Part shown: positions 33,372 to 42,330 of the stretch, one piece after another
Layout of the letters: the number at the start of each line of letters is the position of its first letter
Numbering within the stretch: position 1 is the stretch's first letter
DNA from: JACMLC01 sp963817025
GTDB lineage: Bacteria; Acidobacteriota; Blastocatellia; Pyrinomonadales; Pyrinomonadaceae
Reading direction: 5' to 3'
DNA: 64,000 bases
Assembly (NCBI GenBank): GCA_963817025.1
Contig: CAWFML010000005.1
Location: 372,001 to 436,000 of the forward strand
Program-made: the position numbers and the translations under genes
Notes under the pieces: model-generated
Seen by the model: the letters and a program-made list of their open reading frames with translations, nothing else
Told to the model about the DNA's origin: nothing
Databases searched by the model: none

Positions 33372-34148
33372 TTACCACTCGTAGATGTGGCCCGGCTCCA
33401 TGATGCTGAGTCTGGGGATGTTCAAATCGGTAAGCTCTTTGACCAGAGCCTCACGATAGGCCGGTTTGAGATGAACAGTCAGAATATCCAAGCCGTTGTG
33501 ATTGAGCTTGCCCAGCTCCTTAGCCATCGTCGCGGGCGTGAAGTGGCGCGAGATTTCTGCGAGTTGGGACATAGAGTTTGGAAAGGAAGCTTCGATCAAC
33601 AGCGCGTCCACCTGCGGCATCCGGTTAACCAGATGCCAGAACTCTTCCGTCTCATAGGTGTCTGAACTGAAGGCCGCCGTCTTCTTGCCGTCTGAGATGA
33701 CGAGGCCGACGGTCGGGACGATATGATTGACCGGAACGGCTATGACTTTCAGATGCGCGACCTCAAACTCCTCGCCGTGACAGAAGGGCATATACTGCAT
33801 GACCGGGCCGTTCTCATTCTTCAACTCTGAAAAGCGTGGGTAGACAGTCCAGTTGAAGACATCGCGCTCAAGCAGGTCGATGACCTCCTGTGTAGCGTGC
33901 ACGCGAACGGGTTCTGTCAAAACTCCGAACAGATCGTCTATGAAAATCGGCAGGCTCGCAATGTGATCCATGTGCGGGTGCGTGACGATGACATCGCGCA
34001 CAGTGTCGCGCTGCTCGTCCGTCAGGGCCAGAGCGATGCTTCCGGCGTCAACGGTGACGCGGTCGTCTATCAGAAAACACGTCAGCCGTTGCTCGGGTGT
34101 GGCCCGGCCTGTGCCGTCAAACGTGCTCGGTAAAAGTTGGATTTTCAC
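33372..34148 (-). CDS. Metallo-beta-lactamase-fold hydrolase, cyclic-nucleotide phosphodiesterase-like
   Basis: 258 aa. The MBL metal motif THPHMDH is at residues 56-62; further ligands fit His in VNHIVPTVGLVI, Asp in FSSDTYETEEFW and the C-terminal His in VHLKPAYRE. The N-terminal FLIDDRVTVDAGSIA and the motif order resemble class II 3',5'-cyclic-nucleotide phosphodiesterases. A tRNase Z-like or other hydrolase is possible. No signal peptide, so it is cytoplasmic. Confidence 0.8.
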   Translation of the reverse strand: MKIQLLPSTFDGTGRATPEQRLTCFLIDDRVTVDAGSIALALTDEQRDTVRDVIVTHPHMDHIASLPIFIDDLFGVLTEPVRVHATQEVIDLLERDVFNWTVYPRFSELKNENGPVMQYMPFCHGEEFEVAHLKVIAVPVNHIVPTVGLVISDGKKTAAFSSDTYETEEFWHLVNRMPQVDALLIEASFPNSMSQLAEISRHFTPATMAKELGKLNHNGLDILTVHLKPAYREALVKELTDLNIPRLSIMEPGHIYEW

Positions 34149-34289
34149 GTATCGATTCGGTCGCTTCCGGCCCTGCCCCGCGAGGACGGCACTCAGTATA
34201 AGCTATTTGCGGTGTAATCACGCAAGCTTCCGTATCTTCCGGCAAAGCTGTTCATTCTACACATTTGAGAATGAATAGAACTTAATCTT

Positions 34290-35573
34290 TCAGTGAGAGC
34301 CGAGACGGCTACGCAGTTCCTGCAACTCTTGCATGAAAGCTGCCTCGCGCTCGCGCGCCTCCTGCTCGTCTGTGTGCAGCCCGCGCGCAACGCGGCTGCG
34401 ATGAAAAGCCAGCTCGCTCGCCATCTGGTTGAACTGCATCCGTGCGCGCCAGATGCCAAAGCCTCCATGACGCAGGGCGCGGTACGATGACCCCATGCGC
34501 CCGCCCACGCTGCCCAGCCGGTTATATTCATCCTGCGTCAAAAAACCGCGATGGAAGTCGCCCAACAAGTGCTCGCGGACGATACGCCCCTCGCGCCGGA
34601 GGGCAAAGATGATGACGATCAGCGCGGTGATAAACACCGGAATCATAATGAAGACATAGGTCAGAATCCAGAGCGCGCCGCTGATCGAAGCCGTCAGGTT
34701 CCACATCGAATGCAGAAACATTGCGAGGCCCAGACCGATAAGCGGCATCAGGACTTTGATGGCTTTGTTGTGCGATTGTCTGGCCCAGCCGAGTCCGATG
34801 CCGGTCATGCTCGTAAAGAGCGGGTGCGAGAAAGGGGCTATCGCGCCGCGCAGGATAAAGAGACGGCTGCTGCCCTGAAGCCCGCCCTCCAATGCTGCGT
34901 TGCCGTAATACTGTATGTTCTCGGTCATGGCAAAGCCGAGGCCGACCATCGCCGCATAGACGATGCCGTCGAGGATGCCGTCAAACTCGTCCTTCTTCCA
35001 GAAGAAGATGATAAAGAGCACAAGCCCCTTAGCTCCCTCTTCAAACAGCGGCGCAGAGATGACCGCGCCGTACAGCTCCGCCATCTGCACATCGCCGGTC
35101 GCGTTGTAGACAACTATGGCTCCTGTGGTGTTGGCGATATAAGCCACGAAGACGGCGACGGTTGCGCCCCAGATGAAGACCATTGAGAGCAGCCACAGGG
35201 GTTCCGCCTCGAAACGGTCGAGCCAGAGAATCAGCGAGATGTAGATGGGCACGGGCAGGGTGGCGAAGATCAGACCGGCAAGGAGCGCGACAGGCCCTGT
35301 CTGGTTGCCAATCAGATACAGCACGATCAGTCCGAGAAAAAGCGCCACGAGGCCCGCAAAGATGCCGAGCATTACTTTCATCGCGCTGACTTTACTTTTC
35401 GACTGCCTGATGAGCACTGTCGGCGCGGCCTGAGAAAACATCATCGTCGGCGCAACTTGTGGCGGCGGCTGTTGTCCTGCACCGGCGAAATTCGCCAGCG
35501 GCAGACCGCAGGTTGGACATTGGTGCTGCCCCTCTATGACCATCGTGCCGCACCGGCTACATCTGGAATCCAT
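34290..35573 (-). CDS. PrsW-family intramembrane metalloprotease with N-terminal zinc ribbon
   Basis: 427 aa. A zinc ribbon CSRC...CPTC occupies residues 5-22, followed by a Pro/Gln-rich linker. PrsW motifs lie in the membrane part: EEGAKG (178-183), FAMTEN (214-219), His250 in FSHPLFTS and HSMWN (288-292). About eight hydrophobic helices. A basic soluble tail (about 330-427) follows. PrsW proteins cleave membrane anti-sigma factors within the bilayer; whether this one acts on the ECF systems here is unknown. GAGGAG lies upstream of the ATG. Confidence 0.85.
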   Translation of the reverse strand: MDSRCSRCGTMVIEGQHQCPTCGLPLANFAGAGQQPPPQVAPTMMFSQAAPTVLIRQSKSKVSAMKVMLGIFAGLVALFLGLIVLYLIGNQTGPVALLAGLIFATLPVPIYISLILWLDRFEAEPLWLLSMVFIWGATVAVFVAYIANTTGAIVVYNATGDVQMAELYGAVISAPLFEEGAKGLVLFIIFFWKKDEFDGILDGIVYAAMVGLGFAMTENIQYYGNAALEGGLQGSSRLFILRGAIAPFSHPLFTSMTGIGLGWARQSHNKAIKVLMPLIGLGLAMFLHSMWNLTASISGALWILTYVFIMIPVFITALIVIIFALRREGRIVREHLLGDFHRGFLTQDEYNRLGSVGGRMGSSYRALRHGGFGIWRARMQFNQMASELAFHRSRVARGLHTDEQEAREREAAFMQELQELRSRLGSH

Positions 35574-35780
35574 GCGAAATCAATCTCCTCTTGCTGCACG
35601 CTCTTTTGGTAAAACTCCCTCACACGTGCGAGAGCCTGTGGCTATGACTGCTAGAAATGAATCGGGCGGTGGCGAGATAACCAAAGCTTGCGCGATTGCC
35701 CAACGATGCGCGCCCTACAACTTACCAGACATTAACAAGCCGCAAGTATAGCCATATTTGCATCAGGACTTCTAGCAAAA

Positions 35781-35846
35781 AGAATGCAAAATTAAAAATA
35801 AGGAAGAAGATTAATTTTGCATTTTGCATTTTTAATTTTGCATTCT
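35781..35846. repeat. Hairpin repeat, family C (short)
   Basis: AGAATGCAAAATTAAAAAT (35781-35799) faces ATTTTTAATTTTGCATTCT (35828-35846), a 19-bp perfect stem. It abuts the stop codon of the minus-strand SDR gene. The region 35574-35780 upstream of the PrsW gene shows nothing else. Confidence 0.85.
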
Positions 35847-36622
35847 TAGCGAGCGCAGGTGTTGGCGCGTCCGCCGTCTATCGAATAGGTTGCGCCGGTA
35901 ATCCATGCCGCGTTCTCCGAAGCGAGAAAGAGAATCAGTTCGGCCACTTCGCGCGCTTCGCCGACGCGGCCCAGAGGATGCGTGCTCTTCGATCTCTCTA
36001 AAAACGCAGCATAACTTTCATCGCTCATGCCGCCGCGTTTGTGTATCTCTGTCACGACGACGCCGGGATTGACGGCGTTGACGCGCACGCCCTTCGGGGC
36101 AAGCTCAAGCGCGGCGCATCTGGTCAGTTGGTCCAAGCCCGCTTTCGAGACGCAATAGGCGAGCACGCCCGGAAAGGCGCGCAGGCCCGTGACGCTTGAG
36201 ACGTTGACGATGTTGCCCATCGTCTTTTCCAGATGCGGCACGCTTCGCTGCATCAGATTAAAGACCGAGCGCAGATTGACATCCATCATTGCATCCCACG
36301 CATCGAGCGCGGTGTCTTCAATCGTCCCGTTTGCGAGAAAGCCCGCCGCGTTGACCAGCGCATCGAGCGCGCCAAACCTTTCAATCGTCTCCCGTACAAT
36401 CCTGTTCACGTCTGCTTCCGCCGTCACATCGGCGTTAATCGTCAACGCCTCGCCGCCGCCGGCCTCGATCTCAGCAGCCAACTGCTTGAGCGCGTCCTCT
36501 TTGCGTCCGACGGCGGCAACACGCGCGCCCGCTGCGGCAAACATTTGTGCCGCAGCCCGCCCGATGCCGGAGGTTGCTCCGGTGATGAGCGCGACTTTTC
36601 CATTCATTTCTATCTTCATCAT
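35846..36622 (-). CDS. Short-chain dehydrogenase/reductase
   Basis: 258 aa, classical SDR. The cofactor motif TGATSGIG (14-21) is intact, NAAG follows at 91-94, the catalytic Ser lies in VSSVTG, and Tyr156/Lys160 in YCVSK. AVNPGVVVTEI and the C-terminal TGATYSIDGG are also typical. It uses NAD(P)H to reduce or oxidise a small alcohol or keto compound; the substrate is unknown. It starts at ATG 36622 or 36619, with GGAG just upstream. Confidence 0.9.
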   Translation of the reverse strand: MMKIEMNGKVALITGATSGIGRAAAQMFAAAGARVAAVGRKEDALKQLAAEIEAGGGEALTINADVTAEADVNRIVRETIERFGALDALVNAAGFLANGTIEDTALDAWDAMMDVNLRSVFNLMQRSVPHLEKTMGNIVNVSSVTGLRAFPGVLAYCVSKAGLDQLTRCAALELAPKGVRVNAVNPGVVVTEIHKRGGMSDESYAAFLERSKSTHPLGRVGEAREVAELILFLASENAAWITGATYSIDGGRANTCAR

Positions 36623-36683
36623 TTCTCCGTTGGATTGATAATAGTTTCAAGTTCAATTAAGGGTAGAAATAAGTTCGCCGCTT

Positions 36684-36788
36684 TTCTCTTTGCACAGCTT
36701 TGCGTCTTTTCTCTTTGCGCTCTTTGCGGTTAAGAGCTTTTTTAACGCAAAGACCGCAAAGTTTTTCTCGCAAAGCGCGCAAAGAGAG
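36684..36788. repeat. Hairpin repeat, family A variant (TTAA centre)
   Basis: CTCTTTGCGGTTAAGAGC faces TTTAACGCAAAGACCGCAAAG with outer TTTGCG blocks on both sides. It lies between the divergent SDR gene and the 135-aa membrane protein gene. Confidence 0.8.
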
Positions 36789-36888
36789 GTCTGGTCTTGA
36801 TTCGCATAGAAAATAAGATAGATATGAAGTTAATGCCACTTAAAAAATTGTTGGTTAAAGCCATGACGGGGGCATAGAATGTTTTGGT

Positions 36889-37296
36889 ATGGAGCACAAA
36901 CTCGTACAAGCATGGCTGCTGCGGCTGGCGGGTGCGGTGGAAATACTGGCCTTCATTTCAGTGGTGATGCCGCGTTCGTGGATGGAGACATCGCATGCGT
37001 GGCTCGGTTTGGGCGAGATGCCGGGCGGGCCGATCATCATGTTTATGATTCGTCAGTCATCTTACACTTACGGGATGCACGGCATCTCTTTGTGGGTGCT
37101 GGCCTCTGACGTAGACAGATTTCGCCCGCTCATCATTCTCAACGGCATCTCATTTCTGCTGGCCGCGCCGGTCTTCTTTAGCATTGATTACACGGCTGGA
37201 CTGCCCATGTGGTGGACTGTTTTCGACACACTGGGCTGCGCGTTCTTCGGGGCCGCGCTGCTCTTGCTTGATCGCATTATTTCTCGAAGCGATTGA
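36889..37296 (+). CDS. Membrane protein, possibly DoxX-like
   Basis: 135 aa with four predicted helices: LVQAWLLRLAGAVEILAFIS, MHGISLWVLASDVDRF, LIILNGISFLLAAPVFF and FDTLGCAFFGAALLLLDRII. The size and four-helix layout match small DoxX-type proteins, without a diagnostic motif. No clear ribosome site. Function unknown. Confidence 0.6.
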   Translation: MEHKLVQAWLLRLAGAVEILAFISVVMPRSWMETSHAWLGLGEMPGGPIIMFMIRQSSYTYGMHGISLWVLASDVDRFRPLIILNGISFLLAAPVFFSIDYTAGLPMWWTVFDTLGCAFFGAALLLLDRIISRSD

Positions 37297-37337
37297 TGAG
37301 TAATGAGTCAAGTTCAAAGACGGCGAGGAGAAAAACG

Positions 37338-37427
37338 GTTTCCCGCAAAGGCGCTGGTGGTGCAAAGAAAGGTTCAAAGATAAAGCATCACTCAACACCT
37401 TTGCGTCACCAGCGCCTTTGCGGGAAC
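37338..37427. repeat. Hairpin repeat, family A (GCTGGTGG variant)
   Basis: TTTCCCGCAAAGGCGCTGG then TGGTGCAAAG faces CTTTGCGTCACC and AGCGCCTTTGCGGGAA with a loop of about 30 bases. It lies between the 135-aa and 351-aa genes; the remaining bases to 37598 include TTGACA near 37481 but no convincing -10 box. Confidence 0.85.
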
Positions 37428-37598
37428 TGTCTTTTTTCTTCCCATGTTTGAAACTGACCCGCCACTTGTCTTTCTGCGTGATTGACAGATAAAGCCGAAA
37501 TGTTGACTATTAGCGCAAACGCTTGACCGCTTGATGCGCTGCCGGCTAACTGGTCGGGTGCGAGTGAGGGGCAGCGCGCAGGCTGACAGGAACCGGTC

Positions 37599-38654
37599 AT
37601 GCTCCCGCCACGGAGGGATTGTTTGTTGCGCACAGATCCAACCAAGCAGGCTTTTGCCGGAACATCGCGCACGCGTTTGCGCGCGGCTTCCGGCCACGAC
37701 GCGCGCCCTCCGCGACAGAAGATTCCGTCCTCCTACGGCTATATGGCGACGGCTGGCGCGACCGCCGCCGCGCTCTTCTTTGCGCTCTGGTGGATGCTGC
37801 ACACGAGCGGCGACGAAGCTCCGTGGGTTCCAGCAGGGCTGGCCGCCAGCGTGGTCATGCTGGTTGCTCTGGCGGCGCGCGAGGTCATCATGCGCCGCGC
37901 GTGGACCAGATACATACTCGAACAGGACAGGCGCGGCTTTGCCGCCAGCGACGACCACGCGCGGCGGCGTCCGAACGGGAGCAGCGGCGGCAGTAGTCGC
38001 TCGACGAGCGCGCAGGCAGCCGCGCTCAGGCAGCTTCAGAAACAATCCGCCGAAGCTGATGCGGCGGGCGCGATTCCCAATCTGCACCTCGAAACATATC
38101 ATTCATGCAAAGAGTATCTGGCAAACATGGAGGATGCTGTGCGGCGCAGGGGCGTCAACGAGCAGAGTCTGGCGGCCTTGCGCGCAGGACAGGATCGCGT
38201 CCGCGCTCTACAGAAGCATCATCTGTTAACGTGGGCTTCAGGGTCTTCGCGCGCTCTGACCTTTGAAGCGCAGCGGCGCGTCACCATCGCGGATAAAATC
38301 GAAATGGCTTTGCGCGCCCTTGACGTGATAGATTCCGCGCTCAATATTTATCCTGACGAAGCAGAGCTGCATCAATCCGCTTCTGCGATACGCGAGTACA
38401 TAGCTTCTGTCAAAGTCGCGCACTGGGTCGAGCTGGCCGAGCGCGCGGCCTTCAAGGGACAATATCGCCGCGCCATAGACCGTTATCGTGATGCGCTCTT
38501 TTATCTCTCGCGCGAAAGTATGGATGAATCTGCACGCCATGAATCGGCAGAGCGCATTACGCGCGAGATAGACATCTTGCGTGCGCGGCTCAAGACGAAC
38601 AAGCGGCGAGGGAATGATTCGGAGAATTCGGAACCGGCGGAGAATACACAGTGA
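37599..38654 (+). CDS. Membrane-anchored helical protein of unknown function
   Basis: 351 aa from ATG 37599 with AGGA seven bases upstream. A basic N-terminus is followed by two adjacent membrane helices (about residues 49-66 and 78-94), a Ser/Gly-rich linker, and a long helical region (about 125-345) rich in Ala, Arg and Glu. LAERAAFKGQYRRAIDRYRD in the C-terminal part looks TPR-like. Probably a cytoplasm-facing scaffold tethered to the membrane. The stop overlaps the start of a small zinc-ribbon gene by four bases. Confidence 0.65.
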   Translation: MLPPRRDCLLRTDPTKQAFAGTSRTRLRAASGHDARPPRQKIPSSYGYMATAGATAAALFFALWWMLHTSGDEAPWVPAGLAASVVMLVALAAREVIMRRAWTRYILEQDRRGFAASDDHARRRPNGSSGGSSRSTSAQAAALRQLQKQSAEADAAGAIPNLHLETYHSCKEYLANMEDAVRRRGVNEQSLAALRAGQDRVRALQKHHLLTWASGSSRALTFEAQRRVTIADKIEMALRALDVIDSALNIYPDEAELHQSASAIREYIASVKVAHWVELAERAAFKGQYRRAIDRYRDALFYLSRESMDESARHESAERITREIDILRARLKTNKRRGNDSENSEPAENTQ

Positions 38655-38869
38655 TCAGCCAACGTTGCCCCAAATGCAAAAGCAAACGTGTCCGGCGCGG
38701 CTATAACAAAACGCCGCTGCTCTTGCGCCTGTTCGGCCTCTACGAGCTGCTATGCGATAACTGCAATCTACTGTTCAGAGGCTTTGCAGTCCCCGGCACA
38801 GTCACGACTCACAGAAAGAGTGGAACGCACAAACGCAACCCGGACCCGGCCAACAAAGCAACCAGATGA
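38651..38869 (+). CDS. Small zinc-ribbon protein
   Basis: 72 aa starting at a GTG that overlaps the previous stop (GTGA). CPKCKSKRVRR and CDNCNLLF form a CxxC...CxxC zinc ribbon separated by about 27 residues (LLLRLFGLYELL in between is hydrophobic). A basic tail follows. Coupled translation says it works with the preceding membrane-anchored protein. Function unknown. Confidence 0.65.
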   Translation: MISQRCPKCKSKRVRRGYNKTPLLLRLFGLYELLCDNCNLLFRGFAVPGTVTTHRKSGTHKRNPDPANKATR

Positions 38870-38949
38870 AATCAACGTTGCATCTTGAATAGCTTTGCTC
38901 TCATCCTTGATGTCCTTTGTCTCCCTTTGCGATTAGCAGCAGTTTTTCA

Positions 38950-40167
38950 ATGAAAGTGGCTTCCGGTGTGAAGATAATTACGTCGCGCGCAAAAGCGCAA
39001 AGGCGCAAAGAAGACAAGTCGCAAAGAGAGTTGAAGAGCTTTTATCCGGCTTGCTCGCTTCGCGCCTTCCTTTGCGCCTTTGCGCCTTTGCGCGCAACTT
39101 TCTTTCCAATTATCAAAGCCCGCAAACTGAAAATAACGCTGCTCTTTTGCCTGCTCGCTGCTTTCTGCTCGGGCCAGAGCTTGCGCGTGCAGGCGCAGGA
39201 AGCCAAAGCTCCCGCAACCGAAGCTACGCCGGAAGCCACACCGGAAGCCACGCCTGCGCCGGAGGTTAAGGTCGAGCCAAACGGCAGCGATTATATGATC
39301 GGCACGGGTGACACTGTGGATGTCACGGTCTCGCGGCGGCCTGAGCTGGGTTGGCGCGGGCAGGTCACAGGTGACGGCGAGATTCCCGCGCTCCCTTATC
39401 TGGACAAGCCTGTTCGCGCGCTCTGCCGCACAGAGCAGGAAGTGGCGCAGGACATCAAGGAGGCTTATTCAAAGCTCGTCAAAAATCCTGTTGTCACAGT
39501 GCGCGTCATAGAACGCTCGACGCGGCCCGTTATCCTCCTCGGAGCGATACGCACGTCACAGCGTTTCCAATTGCAACGTGATGTGCGGCTCAACGAATTG
39601 CTCTTCATCTCAGGCGGCGTGACAGACCGCGCCAGCGGCGATATTCAAATCTTCAGCACGGAGCCTTTTATCTGTCAGGAGCGCGAAGCGTTGAAGGAGA
39701 GCGAGACTCAGAAAAGCCCGCTCAAAGTGATTAAGATTCTCGACCTCATGGCCGGTAAAGCAGACACCAACCCGCTCATCCGTTCCGGCGACATCATCAC
39801 AGTGATGGTGGCGGAACCCGTCTATCTGACGGGCGGCGTCGTCTCCCCGCAGAGCATTAACTATCGAGAGCAGTTGACGCTCGCGCGTGCGATTGCGATG
39901 GTCGGCGGTCTCGCGGGCAGCGCGCGAGGCAGCGACATACGCATCTACAGGCGCATGCAGACGCCCGGAGAAACCGAAGTCATCAAAGCAGACCTCAACG
40001 CCATCAGGAAGCAGCCGCAAACAGACATTCCGCTCAAAGCTTATGACATCATAGAAGTCCCGCAATCTTCCCTCTCTGCCGCGCGCCGCAACTGGCAATC
40101 GGCGGCGCAGGATGTAGTCATGGACGAAAAAAAGTCCGCCGCCCTGCCCCTGCGCGTCATCAATTAA
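38950..40167 (+). CDS. Polysaccharide export (Wza-like, SLBB) protein with a repeat-derived N-terminus
   Basis: 405 aa from ATG 38950. The functional part begins with a signal peptide (KLKITLLFCLLAAFCSGQSL), a Pro/Glu/Thr linker, then a polysaccharide export domain (YMIGTGDTVDVTVSRRPELG onward) and SLBB-like domains (VILLGAIRTSQRFQL; VYLTGGVVSPQSINYREQLT). Relatives form the outer-membrane channel for capsule or exopolysaccharide. The first 50 residues or so are translated from an in-frame family-A hairpin (38982-39098), and no ATG lies between it and the signal peptide. The true start may be a non-ATG codon near 39110. Confidence 0.75.
   Translation: MKVASGVKIITSRAKAQRRKEDKSQRELKSFYPACSLRAFLCAFAPLRATFFPIIKARKLKITLLFCLLAAFCSGQSLRVQAQEAKAPATEATPEATPEATPAPEVKVEPNGSDYMIGTGDTVDVTVSRRPELGWRGQVTGDGEIPALPYLDKPVRALCRTEQEVAQDIKEAYSKLVKNPVVTVRVIERSTRPVILLGAIRTSQRFQLQRDVRLNELLFISGGVTDRASGDIQIFSTEPFICQEREALKESETQKSPLKVIKILDLMAGKADTNPLIRSGDIITVMVAEPVYLTGGVVSPQSINYREQLTLARAIAMVGGLAGSARGSDIRIYRRMQTPGETEVIKADLNAIRKQPQTDIPLKAYDIIEVPQSSLSAARRNWQSAAQDVVMDEKKSAALPLRVIN
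38982..39098. repeat. Hairpin repeat, family A, inside a coding frame
   Basis: GTCGCGCGCAAAAGCGCAAA then GGCGCAAAG faces CTTTGCGCCTTTGCG and CCTTTGCGCGCAAC. Both arms are open in the frame of the SLBB protein. Confidence 0.85.
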
Positions 40168-40195
40168 AACTTTTAAGAAATTCTCGCGCAAATAA

Positions 40196-40280
40196 GTAAA
40201 AAGGCAAAAGGTAAAAGGCAAAAGTGAAGATGAAGGGGATGCTGTCTTCACTTTTGCCTTTTACCTTTTTACTTTGGCCT
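40196..40280. repeat. Hairpin repeat, family B (inverted orientation)
   Basis: GTAAAAAGGCAAAAGGTAAA then AGGCAAAAGTGAAG faces CTTCACTTTTGCCTTTTACC. The core GATGAAGGGGATGCTGTC is the reverse complement of the GACAGCATCC...CTTCATC form. Confidence 0.85.
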
Positions 40281-40362
40281 TCTTTGCGCGTTCGCCCTCC
40301 TGCACTGTGCTGTGATAAATTAATGGCTTCGTGACCGCACTAATTTTTCAGGAGATAATAAG

Positions 40363-40671
40363 ATGGATCGAAAAACCGGGGGGCGTTTGAGCCGCCGCAA
40401 TATCACGTGGCTCTGGATTGTCGGCGTCGCTGTTACTATCATCGTACTGCTCTATTTAGAACAAAGCGCGCTGCTCTATGTGCTGGCGACGCTCGGCGTC
40501 TCCGGGTTGTTGATGGTGGTCGCCTTTTCCGATTTGAGCCATGCGCAGAAGAGCGCGGCGTCTCTCTCGGAGATTGATGATTCAGCCGCGCTCGGCAGCG
40601 GCATTACAACTTCTGGCTCTAATCCGGCGCAGACCTGGGGAGCGCAAACCAGCAAACGCCGCAAATCTTAA
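40363..40671 (+). CDS. Small membrane protein of unknown function
   Basis: 102 aa. A basic start (MDRKTGGRLSRRN) is followed by two hydrophobic helices (ITWLWIVGVAVTIIVLLYLE and LLYVLATLGVSGLLMVVAFS) and a Ser/Gly-rich soluble tail. CAGGAG lies nine bases before the ATG. Family not recognised. Confidence 0.65.
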   Translation: MDRKTGGRLSRRNITWLWIVGVAVTIIVLLYLEQSALLYVLATLGVSGLLMVVAFSDLSHAQKSAASLSEIDDSAALGSGITTSGSNPAQTWGAQTSKRRKS

Positions 40672-40819
40672 AGCCCCAACTGCAAAACATCCGGGTTCTC
40701 TTGCCACGCTTTTATGCTAAGATAGGCTGTAGCCGCACCTGCCCTTAAAGCATGCGGCTCGAACCGTTCGTCTCCGAGTTGCATCCAAGACATCGTTAGC
40801 CGGATTTGAGAACCCCTAG

Positions 40820-42199
40820 ATGCGTCGCCTGTGTATCGTGCTCATGCTTGTTGTTGCGATGATTTCATCGGCGGCCCCTGTGCGCCCGTACACGCTACAG
40901 TTCACGGACTCTTCCAGCAAGGCTCAGATCAAATGGCCGACCAATACGGTCAACATCGCTTTCTCGACCTCGCTCAACGCTCCTCCGGTCAATGTCAAAG
41001 CGGGCAGTGATGTTACGGGCGCGTTGCGTCGCGCGCTGGCGAGCTGGGCGGAAGCCGCCGATATAGAATTCATAGAATCATGGTCCAAAGAGCAATCCAT
41101 CAGCGCGGCTGGCGGCGGCGGCGATGGCGTCTCTTTGATTAGCATCGCCAGCACTCAGGAAAACACCGCGCCCTTTATCGGAGCGGGCAGCGAGATGTCT
41201 GGCCGGACGCGCGTCTTCTTTACGCGCTCAGGCGGCATCATCGAAGCGGACATCGTCATTAATCCTTACCAGCAATTCTCCACGGACGGCACGCCCGGCA
41301 CTTACGATCTGGAAGCCACCTTTGTGCACGAGATCGGACACCTGCTGGGGCTTGAGCATTCGAGCGCGGTGGGCGCGACGATGCAGCCGCGACAGGGAAA
41401 GAACGGGATTTACAGTTTGCCAGCCTTTACCCCGCGCACACTCGCAGAGGATGACCGCGCGGGCGCGCGTGCCATCTACGGGGTGCGTCCCGAAGTGGCA
41501 AGGGCGCGCGGCTCTGTGACGGGCACAGTCAGTTATCACAACGGCGCTCCGGCCTTCGGCGCAAACGTGTGGGCGGAAGAGGAAGCGACTGGGCGAATCG
41601 TTGCCAGCAGTATCACTCTGGCGAATGGACTCTACAGGCTTGAGAATCTTTTGCCGGGCCGTTATCAACTCCGTGTAGAGGCTCTGGACGGCCCTGTGCT
41701 GGCTGCCGAAATAGCTTCGCAGCGCGGAGCTTACGCGGGCCTAAGTTCGCTTTCGCAAACCTCTTTCCGCACGGAAGAACTGGGAATCATCAATATCAAA
41801 GCTGAACGCGCCCTCAGGCTCAACGCGCAGCTTTCGGAAAAGCCTTCGGAGCTTAATCCCGCTCTCATCGGTTTCAACGGCCAGCTTTCAACTCTCGCCG
41901 TCCCGCTGGCGCAGGGTCGCGTCTACACGATCTATGTGGGCGGCGGCGGCCTTAATCTGAAACAACTCGCAGCAGACGGCATCTCCATCACCTCGCCTTA
42001 TTTGAGCGTCAACCCGTCGAGCATCACGCAGCAACAGTTCGGCTCGAATCTCTCCGTCATCAGTTTCGATGTCATGGTCAACGAGAACACCCCGGCGGGA
42101 GATTACAGTGTGCGTCTGCTCTCCGGCACAGGCGAGGTCGCGTACATCGTCGGCGGCCTGACAGTGGAAGCTGCGGGCAGCGCAACGACTTCGCAATAG
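40820..42199 (+). CDS. Exported matrixin-type metalloprotease with regulatory domain
   Basis: 459 aa with a signal peptide (MRRLCIVLMLVVAMISSAAP). The zinc motif HEIGHLLGLEH (170-180) followed by a Met further on fits a metzincin of the matrixin type, with a pro-domain-free N-terminus. A carboxypeptidase-regulatory-like domain (about 233-305: GSVTGTVSYHNGAPAFGANV, LPGRYQLRVEAL) follows, then a C-terminal beta-rich domain. Likely secreted or periplasmic. TTGCCA near 40700 and an A/T-rich box 16 bases on may be its promoter, weakly supported. Confidence 0.85.
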   Translation: MRRLCIVLMLVVAMISSAAPVRPYTLQFTDSSSKAQIKWPTNTVNIAFSTSLNAPPVNVKAGSDVTGALRRALASWAEAADIEFIESWSKEQSISAAGGGGDGVSLISIASTQENTAPFIGAGSEMSGRTRVFFTRSGGIIEADIVINPYQQFSTDGTPGTYDLEATFVHEIGHLLGLEHSSAVGATMQPRQGKNGIYSLPAFTPRTLAEDDRAGARAIYGVRPEVARARGSVTGTVSYHNGAPAFGANVWAEEEATGRIVASSITLANGLYRLENLLPGRYQLRVEALDGPVLAAEIASQRGAYAGLSSLSQTSFRTEELGIINIKAERALRLNAQLSEKPSELNPALIGFNGQLSTLAVPLAQGRVYTIYVGGGGLNLKQLAADGISITSPYLSVNPSSITQQQFGSNLSVISFDVMVNENTPAGDYSVRLLSGTGEVAYIVGGLTVEAAGSATTSQ

Positions 42200-42295
42200 A
42201 GACTTCAAATCCGCATCAAGACAGGCTTTCGGCCACAGGCCGGGAGCGATTTTCTTTAACGCATGTTAAATTTTCATTTGTCTTAAACTGAACAG

Positions 42296-42324
42296 TTGAA
42301 AGTTTAAGGCAACTTGTGCATAAT
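42296..42324 (+). promoter_or_regulatory. Sigma-70-type promoter for a putative small RNA
   Basis: TTGAAA (42296-42301), a 17-base spacer and CATAAT (42319-42324). Transcription would start about 42331, exactly at the first of three stable hairpins. Confidence 0.6.
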
Positions 42325-42330
42325 CTGTCT

